From the NCBI GenBank assembly GCA_036504075.1, contig DASXVX010000022.1, forward strand, positions 62,001-126,000: a stretch of DNA of 64,000 nucleotides, given 5' to 3'. The translations under genes and the position numbers were made by a program. Source of the stretch: DASXVX01 sp036504075. Lineage in GTDB: Bacteria > Bacillota > Sulfobacillia > Symbiobacteriales > Symbiobacteriaceae. The notes beneath the pieces were generated by a model. It worked only from the letters and a program-made list of their open reading frames with translations, was not told the origin of the DNA and searched no databases. This document shows, one piece after another, positions 1 to 8,969 of this stretch; positions within the stretch are counted from its first letter, which is position 1, and each line of letters starts with the position of its first letter.

Positions 1-158
1 ATCATGATTGGAAAGACCATGAGGAGTACCGCCGGCATTTGCAGTGCCACGATCTGCGGCACCTTCACCACCAGGCCGGTGGTCAGGCCGAGAAGCAATG
101 CGACGGGTACGACCAGCGCCAGGTGACCGGCAGGGTATAAGACAAGCTTCCTAAGCAC
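1..158 (-). CDS. N-terminus of a multi-pass membrane transporter (partial)
   Basis: Only the first 52 codons lie in the window; the gene continues past the left edge. It starts at a GTG preceded by AAGGAGG at 8 nt spacing. The translation begins with a short basic stretch, then a hydrophobic segment (about residues 12-27) and a second one from about 33 on, so it is a membrane protein starting with two close helices. The style resembles the bile-acid:Na+ symporter/ACR3 superfamily, but too little is visible to assign a family. The divergent neighbour is the DEAD-box helicase. Confidence 0.55.
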   Translation of the reverse strand, partial: MLRKLVLYPAGHLALVVPVALLLGLTTGLVVKVPQIVALQMPAVLLMVFPIM

Positions 159-194
159 GGGGGAGGCCTCCTTCAATATGGACAGCTTGCTCCT

Positions 195-224
195 ATTATC
201 CCTTACCCCGTATGGGTATAGCAA
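195..224 (-). promoter_or_regulatory. Sigma-A-type promoter for the leftmost gene
   Basis: On the minus strand a -35 TTGCTA (219-224) and a -10 GATAAT (195-200) are 18 nt apart and lie about 40 nt upstream of the GTG start at 158. Match quality is moderate. Confidence 0.45.
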
Positions 225-311
225 GCGATCACTAATGCTCAGGTTTATCGAGTGCCTGCGCCAGGGGAGACTAACGGGCAGAGCATCCACACCTTCAGAG
301 GAGAAATGCCG

Positions 312-1934
312 ATGTCAGAGCAGTCGACCGGGTTCGAGGCCCTGGGCATTGATACCGCCATTATCAAAGCGCTCGAAGAGATGGGCTTCGAGGAGCCCTC
401 ACCAATCCAATCCGCCGCGATTCCCCACCTGCTGGAAGGCGGGGACCTGATCGGACAGGCGCAGACCGGCACGGGCAAAACGGCCGCTTTCGCCATTCCC
501 CTGCTGCAACGGCTGCGGCCCGGCGTGCAACGCCCGCAGGCCCTCGTGCTGGTGCCCACCCGGGAACTGGCCCTCCAGGTCGCCGAAGAGTTCGCCAAAA
601 TCGGCAAGCATTTGCGGGTCCGTGAGCTGGCCATTTACGGCGGTAGCCCCATCGACCGGCAGATCCGGGCGCTGCGGGCCGGGGTCTCCGTCGTAATCGG
701 CACGCCGGGCCGGATCATGGACCACCTGGAGCGCGGCACGCTCAAACTGGACCAGATTCACATGTTCGTGCTGGACGAGGCCGATGAAATGCTGGACATG
801 GGCTTCATCGACGACATTGAGACGATCATGGGCCATTTGCCGGCAGACCGGCAGACGATTTGCTTCTCGGCGACCATTCCGGAGCCCATCGTCCGGATTA
901 CCAAGCGGTACATGAAAAACCCGGAGCGGGTCAGCATCGCCCAACAGGAACTCTCCGCCCCTACCATCGAACAGGCCTATTTCGAAATCCGGGAGCGGGA
1001 CAAGATCGACGCACTGTCCCGGATTCTGGACCATGAGGCCGTTTCCCGCGGCATTATTTTCTGCCGGACCAAGCGCGCCTGCGACGAACTGACCTCAGGG
1101 CTGCAGGCGCGGGGTTACCAGGCGGAAGCGATCCACGGCGATCTCAACCAGCCCCAGCGGACCCGCGTGCTCAGCCGCTTCAAGGAAGGGCTGATTGAAC
1201 TGCTCGTGGCCACCGATGTGGCCGCCCGCGGGATTGACGTGGAAAACGTCACCCATGTCATCAATTACGATATCGCCCAATCGCCGGAACACCACGTGCA
1301 TCGCATCGGGCGCACGGGACGCGCCGGCCGCGAAGGCGTCGCCTTCACCCTGATGCATCCGCGGGAGTTCCGGCACCTGAAGTTGATCGAGCGGGCGACG
1401 AAGGCCCGTATTGCCCGCCGGAATGTGCCCACGGCCACGGACGTGGCGGAACGGACGCTCGACCTGCTGCAAGACCGCATCAGCGGCCTGGTTGCGGAGG
1501 GCGCCGGGCAAGACCCGAAGTACGCCGACATGGCCTCGCACCTCCTGGAAGAGCACGAACCCCAGCGCCTGGTCGCCACCCTGATTTCGGCGATGACCGG
1601 CGCCCGGAGCGTGGCCGAGCCGGAGGCCCGGATGCCCGGCCCCCGACCGGCGCGTGGCGGCCCGGACTTCCCGGAAACCGGCGCGGAGCAGGGCTATGTC
1701 CGGCTCTTTATGGGCGTGGGTTCCCGCGACCGGGTGACGCCGGCCGACTTTGTGCGGACCATCGCCCGCGAGGCCGACATTTCGGGCGGGCTGATCGGCG
1801 CCATCGATATCCACGACAGTTTCACGTTTGTCGAGGTACCCCGTGAGGTGGGCCATACGGTCATGGAAGCGATGAAAAATGCGTCCATTCAGGGACGCAC
1901 TTTCCACGTGGAGCCTGCCAAGCCGGCCCACTGA
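312..1934 (+). CDS. DEAD-box ATP-dependent RNA helicase with DbpA-type RNA-binding tail
   Basis: A 540-residue RNA helicase that would remodel RNA duplexes, probably in ribosome assembly or mRNA decay. The two RecA domains show a Q motif near residue 33, Walker A AQTGTGKT (50-57), the DEAD box in VLDEADEMLDMGF, the SAT motif, and HRIGRTGRAGREG as motif VI. The last ~80 residues (YVRLFMGVGSRDRVTP onward) match the DbpA/CsdA C-terminal RRM fold, which in DbpA directs the protein to 23S rRNA. An upstream in-frame ATG exists at 252, and one at 306, but AGGAG at 299-303 is 8 nt from the ATG at 312 and too close to 306, so 312 is chosen. It is monocistronic and followed by a hairpin. Confidence 0.95.
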   Translation: MSEQSTGFEALGIDTAIIKALEEMGFEEPSPIQSAAIPHLLEGGDLIGQAQTGTGKTAAFAIPLLQRLRPGVQRPQALVLVPTRELALQVAEEFAKIGKHLRVRELAIYGGSPIDRQIRALRAGVSVVIGTPGRIMDHLERGTLKLDQIHMFVLDEADEMLDMGFIDDIETIMGHLPADRQTICFSATIPEPIVRITKRYMKNPERVSIAQQELSAPTIEQAYFEIRERDKIDALSRILDHEAVSRGIIFCRTKRACDELTSGLQARGYQAEAIHGDLNQPQRTRVLSRFKEGLIELLVATDVAARGIDVENVTHVINYDIAQSPEHHVHRIGRTGRAGREGVAFTLMHPREFRHLKLIERATKARIARRNVPTATDVAERTLDLLQDRISGLVAEGAGQDPKYADMASHLLEEHEPQRLVATLISAMTGARSVAEPEARMPGPRPARGGPDFPETGAEQGYVRLFMGVGSRDRVTPADFVRTIAREADISGGLIGAIDIHDSFTFVEVPREVGHTVMEAMKNASIQGRTFHVEPAKPAH

Positions 1935-1960
1935 GCCTTGGATGCCGCCGAAACTTTCAG

Positions 1961-1989
1961 GGGCCTTCCGCCACGCCGGCGGGAGGCCC
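1961..1989 (+). terminator. Hairpin terminator after the helicase
   Basis: A 12-bp stem (GGGCCTTCCGCC with GGCGGGAGGCCC, one G-U pair) and 5-nt loop, followed by only a weak T run. Confidence 0.6.
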
Positions 1990-2136
1990 TTGTCCATGGT
2001 GCCTTGCCATCTTTCGATGTGCGTTTGTACGACTCCCTAAACAAAAATAACTATCAATACATTATACTATATATCTATTAAACTTTGCCTTCGAATGGTA
2101 TATTCAAACCATGATGAGTAGGAGGTGACGACTTTG

Positions 2137-4101
2137 ATGCGACGCTTCGGACGGGGTACCGCCATACTGGCGTCAATGGTTGTGATCATGGCTGTCTCGC
2201 TGGCCGGGAGTGCCGTTGCGGCACCGGACACTCCGCAAACGCGGCTCGGAACTACCGCCGCCCAGCCGGCGGATGGTACGGCGCCAATCGGGGTGAAGCC
2301 GTGTCTCAACCTGGACCTCAGCACCGGCACGACTCAGCCGTTCGTACCCGACCCTTTCGGCTCCCCCGACCCCGACTGGTACACCACGGCCAGCCCTGAC
2401 CCGAACCTGGCGGTTCCGACGCCGGCCATCTCCATTAATCCCGTGCCCTCCTGGTATACTGACCCCAACGCCAACTGGGTCGATCCCTGGGGTACCGGCT
2501 ACAACAAGGATGCGGCCGGCAACTATTCCGGCTTCGATCTCGGGGGCGATTATGTCTTCGCCACCACTTTTACCGTGAACGGCGCCCTGTACAATAACAT
2601 CATGCTCAACGTGAACGCCTATGCGGCCGACAACCAGGTACAGCTGGTGCTGGACAACGTGCCCATTGGCACCGCCGCCGGTTTCGGCCCGCCGAACTCC
2701 AACGCTGTGGGCACCCCCTTCAGCATGTCGGTCACGCCCGGCACCCACACCCTGGAGGCCAAGGTGAACAACGTGTCCCTGTGGATGGGCCTCCTGGTCG
2801 ATGCTTACGTGACGGCCAGTTGCAAGCCGGACATGGAAATCAAAAAGTCCGCCATGGGCGACCTGGTGGCCGGCCAGCCCGGCACGTACATGTTGAGTGT
2901 CAGCAACTTGGGCATGGGCCCTGCCGGGAACATCTATGTCAACGACACGCTCCCCACCGGCTCCACCTTCGTGTCGGCCACCGGCAGCGGCTGGACCTGC
3001 ACCAACTCCGGTTTGAACGTGAGTTGTACAAATCCCGGCCCCGTGCCGGCGATGACCTCGTTGACGCCGATTCTGATCACGTTTATTGTGCCGCAGGGGC
3101 AGGTGGTGACCAACTGTGCCTCGGTCGATGTGCAGGACGACGCCGACTGGGGGAATAACAAGACCTGCGTGGACTCCAAGGTCGACCCCGGCAAGCCCTC
3201 CACCATCTGCGGCGTCAAGTTCAACGACATAAACGGCAACGGCATCCATGACCCGGGCGAGCCTGGCATGCCCAACTGGACGATTCAGATCAAGGACTCC
3301 ACGGGCACTGTGATCGCCAGCGTCACCACCGACAACAACGGGCGGTACTGCTTCAAGGAAGTGAAGCCCGGCGTCTACACGGTCCTGGAGGTGCCCAAGC
3401 CCAATTGGACACAGACCGCGCCTGCCACGCCCGGCACCTACACGCTCACGCTTAACTCCGGCGTCTCCGTGAACCTTGAGTTCGGCAACAAGGCCAAGAA
3501 AGACGACACCTGCTGCCTGAGCTTCCGGTTCCCCTTTGGCCGCATCGACAACTTTGTGGCCACCAACGGCCCCGAGCCCGCCTCACCCAGCCCGGGTCTG
3601 GTCCAGTTCCTGAACAACCCGACGCTGGTGGGCTTCGACTACCCGAATGTCAACCATATGTTTGCGACCACCATGACCCTGCCGCAGGGCAACTGCGTGG
3701 ATTCAGCGACCCTGAACATTCACGTGCGGCCCAACGGCTCCGCCCTGAACTCCAACGATGCCATGGCCCTGCGCTTCGTGAACAGCAGCGGCAGCCCGGT
3801 GGCGGGCACGCCGGCCTGGGGGGCCTACTTTGGCACCGGCAACCCGGGCACCGCCCTGTTGGCCAACACCTGGGATACCACCAGTTACCCGCTGGGCCAG
3901 TGGATTACCCTGAACCTGGCCAGCCTGCCCGGCGGCGGCAACTTTATTCCGGCCCTGAACGGCCTGCGCTTCCTCGACCTGTGGGTACAGGACGACACCA
4001 GCGTGGACGCGATTGTTTTGAGCGTCAAGTTCTGCCAGTGTGCGGGTCCGCAACCGGTCGACCAGAACCCGAAGGACAAGCCGGACATGCCCCTGCCGTA
4101 A
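2137..4101 (+). CDS. Secreted surface protein with DUF11 and SdrD B-like domains
   Basis: A ~654-residue exported protein of unknown precise role, probably a cell-surface or matrix component. A signal peptide runs from the start to a VAA cleavage region around residue 28. It is followed by a Thr/Pro-rich stretch, a beta-rich N-terminal domain (about 75-235), a DUF11-type repeat (begins PDMEIKKSAMGDLVAGQPG) and a Cna-B/SdrD B-like domain with the acidic DINGNGIHDPGEPG motif typical of calcium-binding B repeats. A further beta-rich domain ends the protein. AGGAGG at 2120-2125 is 8 nt from a TTG at 2134 and 11 nt from the ATG at 2137; either could initiate. No LPXTG motif or membrane anchor is seen. 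The upstream ~110 nt are unusually AT-rich for this genome. Confidence 0.8.
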   Translation: MRRFGRGTAILASMVVIMAVSLAGSAVAAPDTPQTRLGTTAAQPADGTAPIGVKPCLNLDLSTGTTQPFVPDPFGSPDPDWYTTASPDPNLAVPTPAISINPVPSWYTDPNANWVDPWGTGYNKDAAGNYSGFDLGGDYVFATTFTVNGALYNNIMLNVNAYAADNQVQLVLDNVPIGTAAGFGPPNSNAVGTPFSMSVTPGTHTLEAKVNNVSLWMGLLVDAYVTASCKPDMEIKKSAMGDLVAGQPGTYMLSVSNLGMGPAGNIYVNDTLPTGSTFVSATGSGWTCTNSGLNVSCTNPGPVPAMTSLTPILITFIVPQGQVVTNCASVDVQDDADWGNNKTCVDSKVDPGKPSTICGVKFNDINGNGIHDPGEPGMPNWTIQIKDSTGTVIASVTTDNNGRYCFKEVKPGVYTVLEVPKPNWTQTAPATPGTYTLTLNSGVSVNLEFGNKAKKDDTCCLSFRFPFGRIDNFVATNGPEPASPSPGLVQFLNNPTLVGFDYPNVNHMFATTMTLPQGNCVDSATLNIHVRPNGSALNSNDAMALRFVNSSGSPVAGTPAWGAYFGTGNPGTALLANTWDTTSYPLGQWITLNLASLPGGGNFIPALNGLRFLDLWVQDDTSVDAIVLSVKFCQCAGPQPVDQNPKDKPDMPLP

Positions 4102-4114
4102 GCCACCTGAACGC

Positions 4115-4151
4115 AGACCGGACCTGGCCCTTTATGGGCCAGGTCCGGTCT
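4115..4151 (+). terminator. Strong intrinsic terminator
   Basis: A perfect 16-bp stem (AGACCGGACCTGGCCC and its complement) with a 5-nt loop, directly after the secreted protein gene and followed by TGCTTTC. Confidence 0.85.
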
Positions 4152-4296
4152 TGCTTTCGTCCGCCGCCGGGAGTCGTGCACGTATTCCCGTTTCGAATAC
4201 CAGGAATAATTTTTGCTTAACCCCCTTGTAACCCCGGAGGAGAGGTGGTAAATTTAGTGCTTGTGTGCGTGAATTAGAGGAGGTTATCGGTTTATT

Positions 4297-4524
4297 ATGG
4301 CGCTCTTGTATGTTGCTGCTGAAGCGGAGCTTACCACCAGGATTCGGGACCGCGTCGCCGAAGGTGCGGCTGTGTGGGAACTCTCCACCGAGGAGATTCC
4401 GGCCTGGTTCGCTGCCAAGCTTGGCGATGAGGCCGCCGTTCAGAACGTGTTCGCCAGTGAGCACGCTGCGGTTGCCATCCTGGAAGACGGCCGGACCATT
4501 GTTGGTCGGGCGCCCCGCTGCTAA
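4297..4524 (+). CDS. Small hypothetical protein, 75 aa
   Basis: A small soluble acidic protein of no family I recognise. The composition is Ala-rich with one predicted helix-rich N-terminal half and a C-terminal beta segment ending in RAPRC. AGGAGG at 4278-4283 is 13 nt from the ATG, a little long; an ATT at 4294 is a non-standard alternative. It stands alone between two terminators, and codon usage fits the genome, so I consider it a real gene of unknown function. Confidence 0.55.
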   Translation: MALLYVAAEAELTTRIRDRVAEGAAVWELSTEEIPAWFAAKLGDEAAVQNVFASEHAAVAILEDGRTIVGRAPRC

Positions 4525-4580
4525 ATTCCGGTCGCACGTAACCGGCGAGCCCGCAGCCTGCGGGCCGTGTACATAAATTG

Positions 4581-4604
4581 GACCGCCGGCACACGCCGGC
4601 GGTC
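4581..4604. terminator. Bidirectional hairpin between convergent genes
   Basis: Perfect 10-bp stem GACCGCCGGC/GCCGGCGGTC with ACAC loop, followed by TTCTGCTT on the plus strand. It separates the 75-aa gene from the convergent YfiT-like gene. Confidence 0.75.
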
Positions 4605-4623
4605 TTCTGCTTGCATCACCGTC

Positions 4624-5148
4624 TTACCAGCCCATGCGCTCACGCAGCCCGGTAATGTGGGCGACGTGATGCCGCCCGTGCCAGTCGTAGAGGCCGAGGT
4701 CATAGGCCAGGTTCACCACACCCCGGGTGGGGTGTGCGAATCCCCGGGCCCACTCAGCGGGACCGATTGACCGGAGCAGCAGCGCCCAGCGCCGGTGCAC
4801 GGCCTCCAGGAGTTGCAGCGAAATCTCCGCCGGTGCTGTCCGGGCGTCGGGGAGTTCGGCCCACTGGGGCGTGTCCCAGGCCTTGGGGACCGGATTCTCC
4901 TCGGTGAGGGCCAGCCGGACCCGGACGTAGTTGTTCAGGTGGGCGTCGGCCAGGTGGTGCACTACCTGCCGGACCGTCCAGCCGCCTTCGCGGTAGGGGA
5001 CGTCCAGCTGCTCCTCGGACAGCCCCGCAATCGCATTGTCCAGGGCCGCCGGGAGTTCATCGATCTCTTGGAGCCACTGCTGCACCTGTGCCGGCGTAAT
5101 CTCGCCTTCGATCGCAAACTTGCCAATGGGGTACCGCGGATCCGTCAT
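4624..5148 (-). CDS. yfiT: DinB/YfiT-like metal-dependent thiol transferase
   Basis: A 174-residue DinB-superfamily protein closest in pattern to Bacillus YfiT/BstA, where the family transfers bacillithiol to electrophiles; that activity is inference here. The metal-binding histidine pattern is present: VVHHLADAH near residue 60 and HGRHHVAHI near the C-terminus, the usual three-His arrangement on a four-helix bundle. The ATG at 5148 is 8 nt after GGAGG and this ribosome site overlaps the stop of the upstream permease gene, so it is the last gene of the peptide-type ABC operon. Its coupling to an uptake system may reflect coping with reactive compounds that are imported. Confidence 0.85.
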   Translation of the reverse strand: MTDPRYPIGKFAIEGEITPAQVQQWLQEIDELPAALDNAIAGLSEEQLDVPYREGGWTVRQVVHHLADAHLNNYVRVRLALTEENPVPKAWDTPQWAELPDARTAPAEISLQLLEAVHRRWALLLRSIGPAEWARGFAHPTRGVVNLAYDLGLYDWHGRHHVAHITGLRERMGW

Positions 5149-5161
5149 CTTGTTACCCTCC

Positions 5162-6007
5162 TTAAACATTGCGCCGCAGGCGGGGGTCCAGCATGTCGTT
5201 GAGCCCGTCGCCCAGAAGATTGAAGCCCAGCACCGTCACGAAAATGGCGACGCCGGGGAACGCTGCGATGTGCGGGTAGGTCTGCAGGTAGGCTCGTCCA
5301 TCCGCCAGCATGGCGCCCCATTCCGGCTGGTCGAGGCCGGCGCCGAGGCCCAGGAAGCTGAGAGACGAGGCGATGAGGATGGCCTGAGCCGTGCGGAGCG
5401 TCGCCATGACCATGATCGGCGCCAGGGCGTTGGGCAGAATATGCCGGGCGAGGATGCGGGTATCGCCCGAGCCTTCCGCCTGCGCCGCCTGCACGTAGTC
5501 CAGACCCTTCAGCTGAAGCACGGAGCCCCGCACCAGCCGGGCGAACTGTGGCACGCCGAAAATGGCGATGGCTGCCACCACATTATAAAGCCCCGGCCCC
5601 AGCAGGGCAATAATGCCAATCGCCAGCAGAATGCCCGGGAAAGCCAGCAGAATGTCCATGGACCGCATGATCACCGTGTCCCACCACTTGCCGTAGAACC
5701 CGGCGATGAGCCCGAGCGGCACGCCGGCGACCGCGCCGAAGACCACGCCGGAGGCTGCCACCAGGAGCGACAGCCGGGAGCCATAGAGCAACCGGGACCA
5801 GATATCCCGCCCCAGTTGGTCGGTCCCCAGCAGGTGCAGGCGGCTCGGCCCTTCAAACATATGGTCATAGTCCTGGAACGTCGGCTTGAAATGCGTCAGC
5901 TGGGGTCCGAAAATCGCCAGGAGAATCAGCGCCAGCAGCACCGCGGCGCCCAGAACGGCGGGCTTCCGCTTGAAGAACGACCTGAGCGCTTTTTGCCATT
6001 CAAGCAT
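5162..6007 (-). CDS. DppC/OppC-like ABC permease
   Basis: A 281-residue inner-membrane subunit of a peptide/nickel-type (family 5) ABC importer. It has the typical N-terminal segment EWQKALRSFFKRKPAVLG followed by a first membrane helix, the loop with FEGPSRLHLLGTDQLGRDIWSR that marks the DppC group, and five further helices including the ATPase-contact region QAEGSGDTRILARHILPNAL. The ATG at 6007 is chosen over an upstream TTG at 6025 because GAGG lies 7 nt before it. The start overlaps the end of the DppB-like gene by 8 nt, indicating translational coupling. Confidence 0.93.
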   Translation of the reverse strand: MLEWQKALRSFFKRKPAVLGAAVLLALILLAIFGPQLTHFKPTFQDYDHMFEGPSRLHLLGTDQLGRDIWSRLLYGSRLSLLVAASGVVFGAVAGVPLGLIAGFYGKWWDTVIMRSMDILLAFPGILLAIGIIALLGPGLYNVVAAIAIFGVPQFARLVRGSVLQLKGLDYVQAAQAEGSGDTRILARHILPNALAPIMVMATLRTAQAILIASSLSFLGLGAGLDQPEWGAMLADGRAYLQTYPHIAAFPGVAIFVTVLGFNLLGDGLNDMLDPRLRRNV

Positions 6008-6920
6008 AGTGAATCCTCGGATCAATGACGGCGTACAGAAGATCCACCACCAGATTGATCAGCACAAACTGCAGGGCGAAAAGCATCATCAGCGTCTGGA
6101 CCACCGGGTAATCGCGGCCGTTCACGGCGTTTACCAGCAAGGTGCCCAGGCCGGGCCACTGAAAGACCGATTCGATGACCACGGTGCCGCCCAGCAAGAA
6201 GCCGAACTGCAGACCCGTAATGGTCACCACCGGAATCATGGCGTTCTTGAGGGCATGCTTCAGCCGGACTTTCGACTCCTGGACGCCCTTGGCCCGGGCC
6301 GTCCGGACGTAGTCCTGGTTCAGCACCTCCAGCATGGCCGCCCGGGTGAACCGGGCGATAGAGGCCGCCGCACCCACGCCCAGCGTGAAGGCCGGCATGA
6401 CGAAATGCCGCCAGGTGCCGTAACCGAAGGTGGGGAAGACACGCACGTAAACGGCCAGCAGGTACATGAGCATGAGCGCCAGCCAGAACGACGGAATCGA
6501 GACGCCGATCAGCGCGCCCACCATGGCCGTGTAGTCCCACCAGGTGTTGCGCTTCACCGCCGAGACGACGCCGGCCGAAATGCCGATGACAATCGCCACC
6601 ACCATGCTGACCGTCGCCAGTTGCACCGTCGGCCAGAGCCGCAGGCCGATCTCCTTGGCGACCGGCAGGCGCGTCATCATCGACTTGCCGAAATTGCCCC
6701 GGAGCGCCTTGCCCATGTAGTCGAAGTACTGGGCCACCGGCTTTTTGTCGAGGCCCAGGTCTTGCCGGACCATTTCGATCTCCTGCAGCGTCGCCCCCTG
6801 GCCGGCCAGCAGCCGGGCCGGGTCGCCGGGGATCATGCGCACGAACAGGAAGATCAGCACCGAGACGCCGATGAGAATCGGAATGAGGTGGGTCAGGCGC
6901 CTTAGAGCGTACTGCCACAT
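6000..6920 (-). CDS. DppB/OppB-like ABC permease
   Basis: A 306-residue permease partner of the DppC-like protein. Six helices are evident, with the family start MWQYALRRLTHLIPILIGVS, the RMIPGDPARLLAG motif after the first helix, and the EAA-loop-like ARAKGVQESKVRLKHALKNA that contacts the ATPase. The ATG at 6920 is preceded by AAGGGGG at 8 nt; an in-frame start further upstream would run into the terminator hairpin. No OppD/OppF-type ATPase gene is present in this operon or elsewhere in the window, so the importer must borrow ATPases encoded elsewhere. Confidence 0.93.
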   Translation of the reverse strand: MWQYALRRLTHLIPILIGVSVLIFLFVRMIPGDPARLLAGQGATLQEIEMVRQDLGLDKKPVAQYFDYMGKALRGNFGKSMMTRLPVAKEIGLRLWPTVQLATVSMVVAIVIGISAGVVSAVKRNTWWDYTAMVGALIGVSIPSFWLALMLMYLLAVYVRVFPTFGYGTWRHFVMPAFTLGVGAAASIARFTRAAMLEVLNQDYVRTARAKGVQESKVRLKHALKNAMIPVVTITGLQFGFLLGGTVVIESVFQWPGLGTLLVNAVNGRDYPVVQTLMMLFALQFVLINLVVDLLYAVIDPRIHYA

Positions 6921-6946
6921 GCCCCGTTCCCCCTTAACGTAAATGA

Positions 6947-6972
6947 CAGGCCCCGCCAACCGGCGGGGCCTG
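6947..6972 (-). terminator. Intra-operon attenuating hairpin after the binding-protein gene
   Basis: An 11-bp perfect stem CAGGCCCCGCC/GGCGGGGCCTG with a 4-nt loop, followed on the minus strand by TCATTTAC. It lies between the substrate-binding protein and its permeases and would lower downstream transcription, as is common for binding-protein operons. Confidence 0.7.
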
Positions 6973-6983
6973 TTGCCTACCCG

Positions 6984-8582
6984 TTACTTGAAGTAAATGC
7001 CGTTGTAGTTGACAATGCCGTCGCCCTGGACGTAAGCGCCGTCCACGTTGGCGCCGGTGCCCCAGATATTCTGCGAGGAGTAGAGCGGCACCCAGGGCTG
7101 CTCTTCCCACAGCACCTTCTGGAGTTCGGCGTAAATGGGGGCCCGCTTGGCCGGATCGGCAGTCCTGAGGCCGTCTTCGATCAGCTTGTTGGCCTTCGGG
7201 CTGTCGTAGAAGCCCATGTTGTAGCCCACGGGCGGGGCCTGCTTGCCATAGAGCAGCGGCCGAATCGCCCAGTCGGCGTCGCCGGTGGAGGTGGACCAGC
7301 CGCCCAGGTACATTTGCACCTTGATATGGTCCTTGTCCTGCGTCCAGATGTTCGTGGAGAGCGAGGCGTTATCCATGGGCACCGACTTGACCTTGAAGCC
7401 GGCTTCGCTCAACTGCTGGATGATAGCCGCGGCCAAGTCCTTACGCTCGGTGGAGTTGGCGCTGTACAGTTCGAACTCGGTGCCGTCGTAGCCGGCCTCC
7501 TTGAGCAACTGCTTGGCCTTCTCGACATCGCGCTTGATCTCGTCGGCCTGCTTCACGTAGAAACCGACGTTCGGCGCCAGGTAGGAGGTGACCGGTTCGG
7601 CGAAGCCCCGGAGGACGCCCTTGCGAATGGCTTCGCGGTCGACGGCCAGGTTGAGGGCCTGCCGGACCTTGGGCTCGCTGAACGGCTTCTTAGTCATGTT
7701 GTAGGCAATATAGAACACGTAGATCGACGGGGCGGAGTTGATCTTCACCTTGGGGTCGGTCTTGAGGGCGATGGCGTCGACCGGCGGCACCGGCAAGACC
7801 CAGTCGAGGTCGCCGGCCTTCAGGCCGTTGGTGCGGGTGCCCGCTTCAGTGATGGCCCGGAAAGTGATGGACTCCACCTTCGCCGCCCCGGCAGCGTTCC
7901 AGTAGCCCGGGTTCTTGGTCACGGTGATGTGGTCGTTCTGGACCCATTCCTTGAACATGAAGGGGCCGGTGCCGTACTTGGGATTGCGGGCCAGTTCGTC
8001 CTTGCCCTTGTCGACGCCGGACGGGGCGATGACCTTGCCGGCGGGATGGGCAAAGTTGAACAGCATCGCGCCAAAAGGCTCCGACAGCTTGAAGACGACG
8101 GTGTTCTCATCCGGCGTCTCGATCGACGTAATTGGGCCGAAGAGGCTGTAGCGCCTCAGCTTGTTGTTGGGGTCGCGAACCCGGTCGAAGGACTTCTTGA
8201 CGGCGGCAGCGTTGAGCGGCTCGCCGGTATGGAACTTGACGCCCTTGCGGAGTTTGAACTCGAAGGTCATGGCGTCGTCGGAAGCCTTGTAGGACTCCGC
8301 GAGCACCGGAATGACCTTCATGTCCTTGTCGAAGCCGACCAGGCCTTCATAGATGGTGTTTTCGATACCGTAAGAGAGGTTGTCGTTGGTGTCATGCGGG
8401 TCGAGCACGATCGCATCGCCGGCCGTAGCCGCCACTGCCGCGGTCTTCTTGGGCGTTGCCGGCTGCTGGGCCGGGGCCGGGGTTGCCGAATCAGTCTTGG
8501 GCGTAGCGGCGCCGCCGCCGCAACCGGCCACGAGGCCCAGAATCATCGCCACCGCAAGGAACCGGAACCACGTATTTATCAC
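6984..8582 (-). CDS. Family 5 solute-binding lipoprotein (DppA/OppA-like)
   Basis: A 532-residue lipoprotein that captures peptides or similar solutes outside the membrane and feeds the two permeases downstream. A signal sequence ends in the lipobox LVAGC, followed by a Thr/Pro/Ala linker. The family 5 signature region is visible around LAESYKASDDAMTFEFKLRKG and later KVRQALNLAVDREAIRKGVL. GTG start at 8582 with GAGGGGG 8 nt upstream. Length is normal for the family. Substrate cannot be read from sequence. Confidence 0.93.
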   Translation of the reverse strand: MINTWFRFLAVAMILGLVAGCGGGAATPKTDSATPAPAQQPATPKKTAAVAATAGDAIVLDPHDTNDNLSYGIENTIYEGLVGFDKDMKVIPVLAESYKASDDAMTFEFKLRKGVKFHTGEPLNAAAVKKSFDRVRDPNNKLRRYSLFGPITSIETPDENTVVFKLSEPFGAMLFNFAHPAGKVIAPSGVDKGKDELARNPKYGTGPFMFKEWVQNDHITVTKNPGYWNAAGAAKVESITFRAITEAGTRTNGLKAGDLDWVLPVPPVDAIALKTDPKVKINSAPSIYVFYIAYNMTKKPFSEPKVRQALNLAVDREAIRKGVLRGFAEPVTSYLAPNVGFYVKQADEIKRDVEKAKQLLKEAGYDGTEFELYSANSTERKDLAAAIIQQLSEAGFKVKSVPMDNASLSTNIWTQDKDHIKVQMYLGGWSTSTGDADWAIRPLLYGKQAPPVGYNMGFYDSPKANKLIEDGLRTADPAKRAPIYAELQKVLWEEQPWVPLYSSQNIWGTGANVDGAYVQGDGIVNYNGIYFK

Positions 8583-8689
8583 AAGATTCGCCCCCTCATT
8601 ATTCGTGGCGTTTAACCGCCGCTTAACTTTAGTTCGACAATATTCAACATCCTGAAAAGATATCCTGCAATACCATTAGGGTATTCAAA

Positions 8690-8821
8690 TTATCTACCAA
8701 CGCAACGCTGCGGGGTGGGGGTCCCCGAAACGCAGTGGCTCCGCGCCAACTCCAGCACCTTGGCGACCGCGTCGATGACGGTCTGCGGCTGGTTGGTGTG
8801 GTGCTCTATCCGATGCGCCAT
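8690..8821 (-). CDS. Small hypothetical protein, 43 aa
   Basis: A short reading frame starting at an ATG with a very good ribosome site (GGAGG, 7 nt spacing). The product begins MAHRIEHHTNQPQTVIDAVAKVL, has a plausible amphipathic helix in the middle and a Cys-containing tail. It lies divergent from the YcaQ-like gene and upstream of the binding-protein operon. I know no family; the ribosome site is the main support. Confidence 0.4.
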   Translation of the reverse strand: MAHRIEHHTNQPQTVIDAVAKVLELARSHCVSGTPTPQRCVGR

Positions 8822-8969
8822 GTGTGAACCTCCGTTGTGGAACGGCAAACTGCCTGGGAGACTTCGCCGTTGTCCGCTGCGCTCCTTGGCGTCTTCTCCA
8901 TAATGTTCGACAATGGTACAATCTTCTCTGCATGCGCTCGTCATGTAGCTTTAGCGCCGGAGGCGTGTC

